This document shows, piece after piece, positions 61,661 to 64,000 of a DNA stretch of 64,000 bases. The notes under the pieces were generated by a model. That model had not been told where the DNA came from and searched no databases. It saw only the letters and a program-made list of their open reading frames with translations. How positions within the stretch are numbered: position 1 is the stretch's first letter; each line of letters starts with the position of its first letter. The position numbers were made by a program, and so were the translations under genes. The DNA is from Ignavibacteria bacterium (lineage in GTDB: Bacteria > Bacteroidota > Ignavibacteria > OLB7), in assembly GCA_020635205.1 (NCBI GenBank), contig JACKAE010000003.1:310001-374000 (forward strand). The letters run 5' to 3'.

Positions 61661-63754
61661 ATGTACTTCCTCGGACTTCACCTTGTAGACTGGCTGATTT
61701 TAGCCATATACTTTGTTGCGATTATCTGGATTGCCCTCCGCGCACGAAAGAGAATTCAGAACACTGAGGATTTCTATCAAGGAAACCGTTCGTTTGGTAA
61801 AATCCTGACGGCCTTTCTGAACTTCGGCAATATGACCGATGCCGGACAGGTAGCCTTCGCCAGTCGGGAAATTTATCGGCAGGGAATTTCAGGCATTTGG
61901 ATTTCAAATGTCGTCCTCTTCCACACCCCCTTTCAGTGGTTTATCTCCGCCTGGCAGCGCCGGGCACGCTATATCGGCCCGGGAGATATGTTTCTCCACC
62001 GATACGAAAGCAAATTTTTAGCCGGACTCTACGCTCTGGTGTTGGTGATTGCCGCTTCGTATGGCAACACGACTGGATTTCTCCTGACTGGGAAGACGCT
62101 TCAGGCAATGATGGTGAAGCCAGAAGTGGAATACAGCGTTGAAGAACGTGCCTCGGTTGAAGGCTTCCTTCGACTGAAAGAGCTTCGGGCACTCGACTAC
62201 GGGACGTTGAATCAAGCTCAACAAGAAGAGTTGGAAGCCCTCACAATTCAGGATCAAGAGGGGAATCTCCACGCCTTTATCTCCTATCTCGACCTGACGA
62301 CGTTCTACATCCTCTACGCAATTCTGATTGCTGCCTACACAATTTTAGGAGGACTCTTTGCCATTGCTTTGGTGGATGTAATTCAAGGCATTCTCATCAT
62401 CTTCCTCTCGCTCATCTTAATTCCTCTCGGCCTCTCCGCAATCGGTGGTCTCGTCGGTCTGCAAAACCGCGTTCCCGATGCAATGACTGAACTCTTCGGG
62501 TCTGGTGCTGGAAGTGAATATACGTGGTACTTTGTTGCAGGGCTTGCCTTGCTCAACTTAGTGGTGAACGCACCGAAGAGCTTTACACTCGGCGGTTCAC
62601 CGAAAGATGATCGCTCGGCTCGGCTTGGCTTTGTTGGTGGGGCACTCTCCAAGCGGTTTATGATGCTCGGTTGGGCATTTACAGGGTTGATCGCCGTCGG
62701 TCTCTACGCTGGGAGTGTGTCTGATCCAACAAATATCTGGGGTGTAATGACACGAGACCTTCTCGGCGTTGGGGCAATCGGACTGATGATTGCGGCGATC
62801 TTTTCGGCAAATATGGATGGTGCAGCAACATCCTCACTCGACGCATCGGCAGCCTTCACGAAGAATATCTGGGAACCAGTGAAGCCGGGAACCTCTGAAC
62901 GAACACAAGTTGGGATCGGTCGACTTATCATCGGCTTGATTCTTTTAGGGAGCGTTCTCTTCTCCACCGTTTTCGATAACGTCGTCGATGTCTTCAAGTA
63001 TGCACTCTCTGTAGGTGCAATTGTAGGCCCTGCCTTCTGGATGGCATTCTTCTGGCGTCGGGTGAACACGAAGGCAGTGGCAATTCAGATGCTGATTTCG
63101 TTGGTGATGACGGTGGTTGCGGCAAACCTTATCCCAGCAATCTCGGCACTAAACACAAGCTCAGCGTTGACGCAACAGACTGCGGAGCGGGTAGTGGAAT
63201 TTCAGGCGAAGGCTTCAGAAAAAGATGTGAGTGAGGGATTGGCAACAACGGCTGGAGAGATGATAACGAAGAGCGAACGGATTCCACCCCAGCCGATCTT
63301 CTTCACCTCTGTTTCTGTAGACGAGAGTGGAGTAGTAGTGGGAGGAGGAACATTCCGCACAAACGTCTGGCTGCTCGACAAACTTGGATTCGACTTCAGC
63401 AGTTGGAACAAGGCTGGAATCGAGACTGCCGGTTTTCTCTTCGACGCGATCTTCCCTTTCGTTCTCTTGATCCTTATCTCCATCTTCACAAAACCAAATT
63501 CTGACCGAGTGCTCCGTGAGTTTTACGCTCGGGTGAACACGCCGGCAGTGGCCGATCCAGAAGAAGATGCGCGGTTAGTGCAAGAGAAGATCGACAACCC
63601 AGAGCTTGTTGAGCAGAATAAGATGTTCCCCCACACAAATATCGAGTTCTGGAAGCCAACGCGGTTCGATATTCTTGGGTTTGCTGCCTGCGTTGCCTTC
63701 GTAGCTCTCATTATCGGACTCTACATGATTCTCTCATCAATTGCGCGAGGCTAA
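61661..63754 (+). CDS. Sodium:solute symporter family protein
   Basis: This 697-residue protein belongs to the SSS family (LeuT fold). It starts FLGLHLVDWLILAIYFVAIIWIALRARKRIQNTEDFYQGNRSFG, typical of the group, and has about 13-15 membrane helices. A large soluble insert at about 175-215 (EEQEELEALTIQ) interrupts the N-terminal half, and another at about 510-575 (AKASEKDVSEGLATTAGEM) lies in the C-terminal half. It imports a sugar or similar solute with sodium ions. The next gene starts 3 nt after its stop, which suggests an operon. Confidence 0.92.
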   Translation: MYFLGLHLVDWLILAIYFVAIIWIALRARKRIQNTEDFYQGNRSFGKILTAFLNFGNMTDAGQVAFASREIYRQGISGIWISNVVLFHTPFQWFISAWQRRARYIGPGDMFLHRYESKFLAGLYALVLVIAASYGNTTGFLLTGKTLQAMMVKPEVEYSVEERASVEGFLRLKELRALDYGTLNQAQQEELEALTIQDQEGNLHAFISYLDLTTFYILYAILIAAYTILGGLFAIALVDVIQGILIIFLSLILIPLGLSAIGGLVGLQNRVPDAMTELFGSGAGSEYTWYFVAGLALLNLVVNAPKSFTLGGSPKDDRSARLGFVGGALSKRFMMLGWAFTGLIAVGLYAGSVSDPTNIWGVMTRDLLGVGAIGLMIAAIFSANMDGAATSSLDASAAFTKNIWEPVKPGTSERTQVGIGRLIIGLILLGSVLFSTVFDNVVDVFKYALSVGAIVGPAFWMAFFWRRVNTKAVAIQMLISLVMTVVAANLIPAISALNTSSALTQQTAERVVEFQAKASEKDVSEGLATTAGEMITKSERIPPQPIFFTSVSVDESGVVVGGGTFRTNVWLLDKLGFDFSSWNKAGIETAGFLFDAIFPFVLLILISIFTKPNSDRVLREFYARVNTPAVADPEEDARLVQEKIDNPELVEQNKMFPHTNIEFWKPTRFDILGFAACVAFVALIIGLYMILSSIARG

Positions 63755-63757
63755 AGA

Positions 63758-64000
63758 ATGCACCCTGACCGCAAAACGAACGCACCAGATACCGAATACT
63801 TTTTTTTGGGCGATGGATTTCTCTCTGTCGCGATTCAATGGAGCAAGAATCCAGAAATGTCTCCCTACGGCATTCTCCTCTGGGGAACGGAAGCTTTTCA
63901 GCGAAAGGATGGCACAGCCCTCTTTCATCCTGAACTTGGCCTTGGGGGAACAATGCTCACCGTTGTTATTGGGAGCCAGAAGTATCGTCCAACACACGAG
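63758..64000 (+). CDS. Start of a gene downstream of the symporter, right-truncated
   Basis: The frame starts at the ATG at 63758, 3 nt after the symporter stop, and is open to the window end (81 codons). It reads MHPDRKTNAPDTEYFFLGDGFLSVAIQWSK, then SPYGILLWGTEAFQRKDGTALFHPELGLGGTMLTVVIGSQKY. No signal peptide is seen. It looks like the N-terminal beta-sandwich of a glycoside hydrolase-type protein, but I cannot name the family. The pairing with an SSS transporter would suit a sugar or glycan use locus; this is inference. Confidence 0.6.
   Translation, partial: MHPDRKTNAPDTEYFFLGDGFLSVAIQWSKNPEMSPYGILLWGTEAFQRKDGTALFHPELGLGGTMLTVVIGSQKYRPTHE

Overview
This 64 kb window looks like chromosomal sequence from a Gram-negative bacterium of the Bacteroidota/Chlorobiota/Ignavibacteriota (FCB) group. 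The main pointers are two large secreted proteins ending in type IX secretion (T9SS) type A sorting domains, a PorV/PorQ-type outer-membrane protein, an EF-P whose loop reads TPGNLRA as in Bacteroidota/Chlorobiota, and promoters resembling the Bacteroidota TAnnTTTG element. A Kapaibacterium-like lineage is possible, but that is inference. Gene content is mostly housekeeping. I see no prophage, transposase, rRNA operon or CRISPR array. Two tRNAs (Cys and Gly) are present.

Layout. 0-6.2 kb: a left-truncated T9SS giant, rarA, a 56-residue membrane protein and a PorQ-like protein. 6.3-9.6 kb: a cytochrome oxidase assembly operon (ctaA, ctaB, SCO, DUF420) without oxidase subunits. 9.7-12.9 kb: an EgtB-like enzyme, then an ECF sigma factor, a small membrane protein (candidate anti-sigma factor) and an LTxxQ-like periplasmic protein. 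13-20.5 kb: a metallophosphatase, a TrmH-type RNA methyltransferase, a TlpA-like lipoprotein, trxB with a zinc-finger-like membrane protein, cinA, pgpA and pgsA. 20.6-24.4 kb: a secreted unknown protein and a GT-C membrane glycosyltransferase flanked by two copies of a structured palindromic repeat. 24.4-27.5 kb: tRNA-Cys, efp-accB-accC and gcvH.

27.6-37.6 kb: a six-repeat T9SS protein, FloA, a GCS2-type ligase with an ATP-grasp partner, a cell-wall amidase, an L,D-transpeptidase, an unknown protein and a degenerate GIY-YIG protein. 37.7-44.5 kb: tRNA-Gly, a Nudix hydrolase and a seven-gene metal uptake operon. That operon starts with a DtxR/MntR-type repressor and includes a permease fused to a second DtxR-like module. 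44.6-48.3 kb: a lipoprotein, an acyl-CoA carboxylase carboxyltransferase, a Yip1 protein and an esterase. 48.6-56 kb: recR, a methyltransferase, two lipoproteins, a heparinase II/III-type protein, a flippase and recA. 56.2-64 kb: carB, a HEPN-like helical protein, pyrB, a sodium:solute symporter and the start of a downstream gene.

Functionally the window joins envelope biogenesis and surface display (T9SS cargo, PorQ-like protein, amidase, L,D-transpeptidase, flippase, PgsA/PgpA, FloA), respiration (haem A and CuA assembly), fatty acid and pyrimidine synthesis, thiol/redox metabolism (TrxB, TlpA-like protein, EgtB-like protein, GCS2 ligase) and metal homeostasis. The most unusual parts are the metal operon with its permease-repressor fusion and compact promoter/operator, the GCS2/ATP-grasp pair, and the duplicated 147-nt palindromic element at about 21.7 and 23.9 kb.
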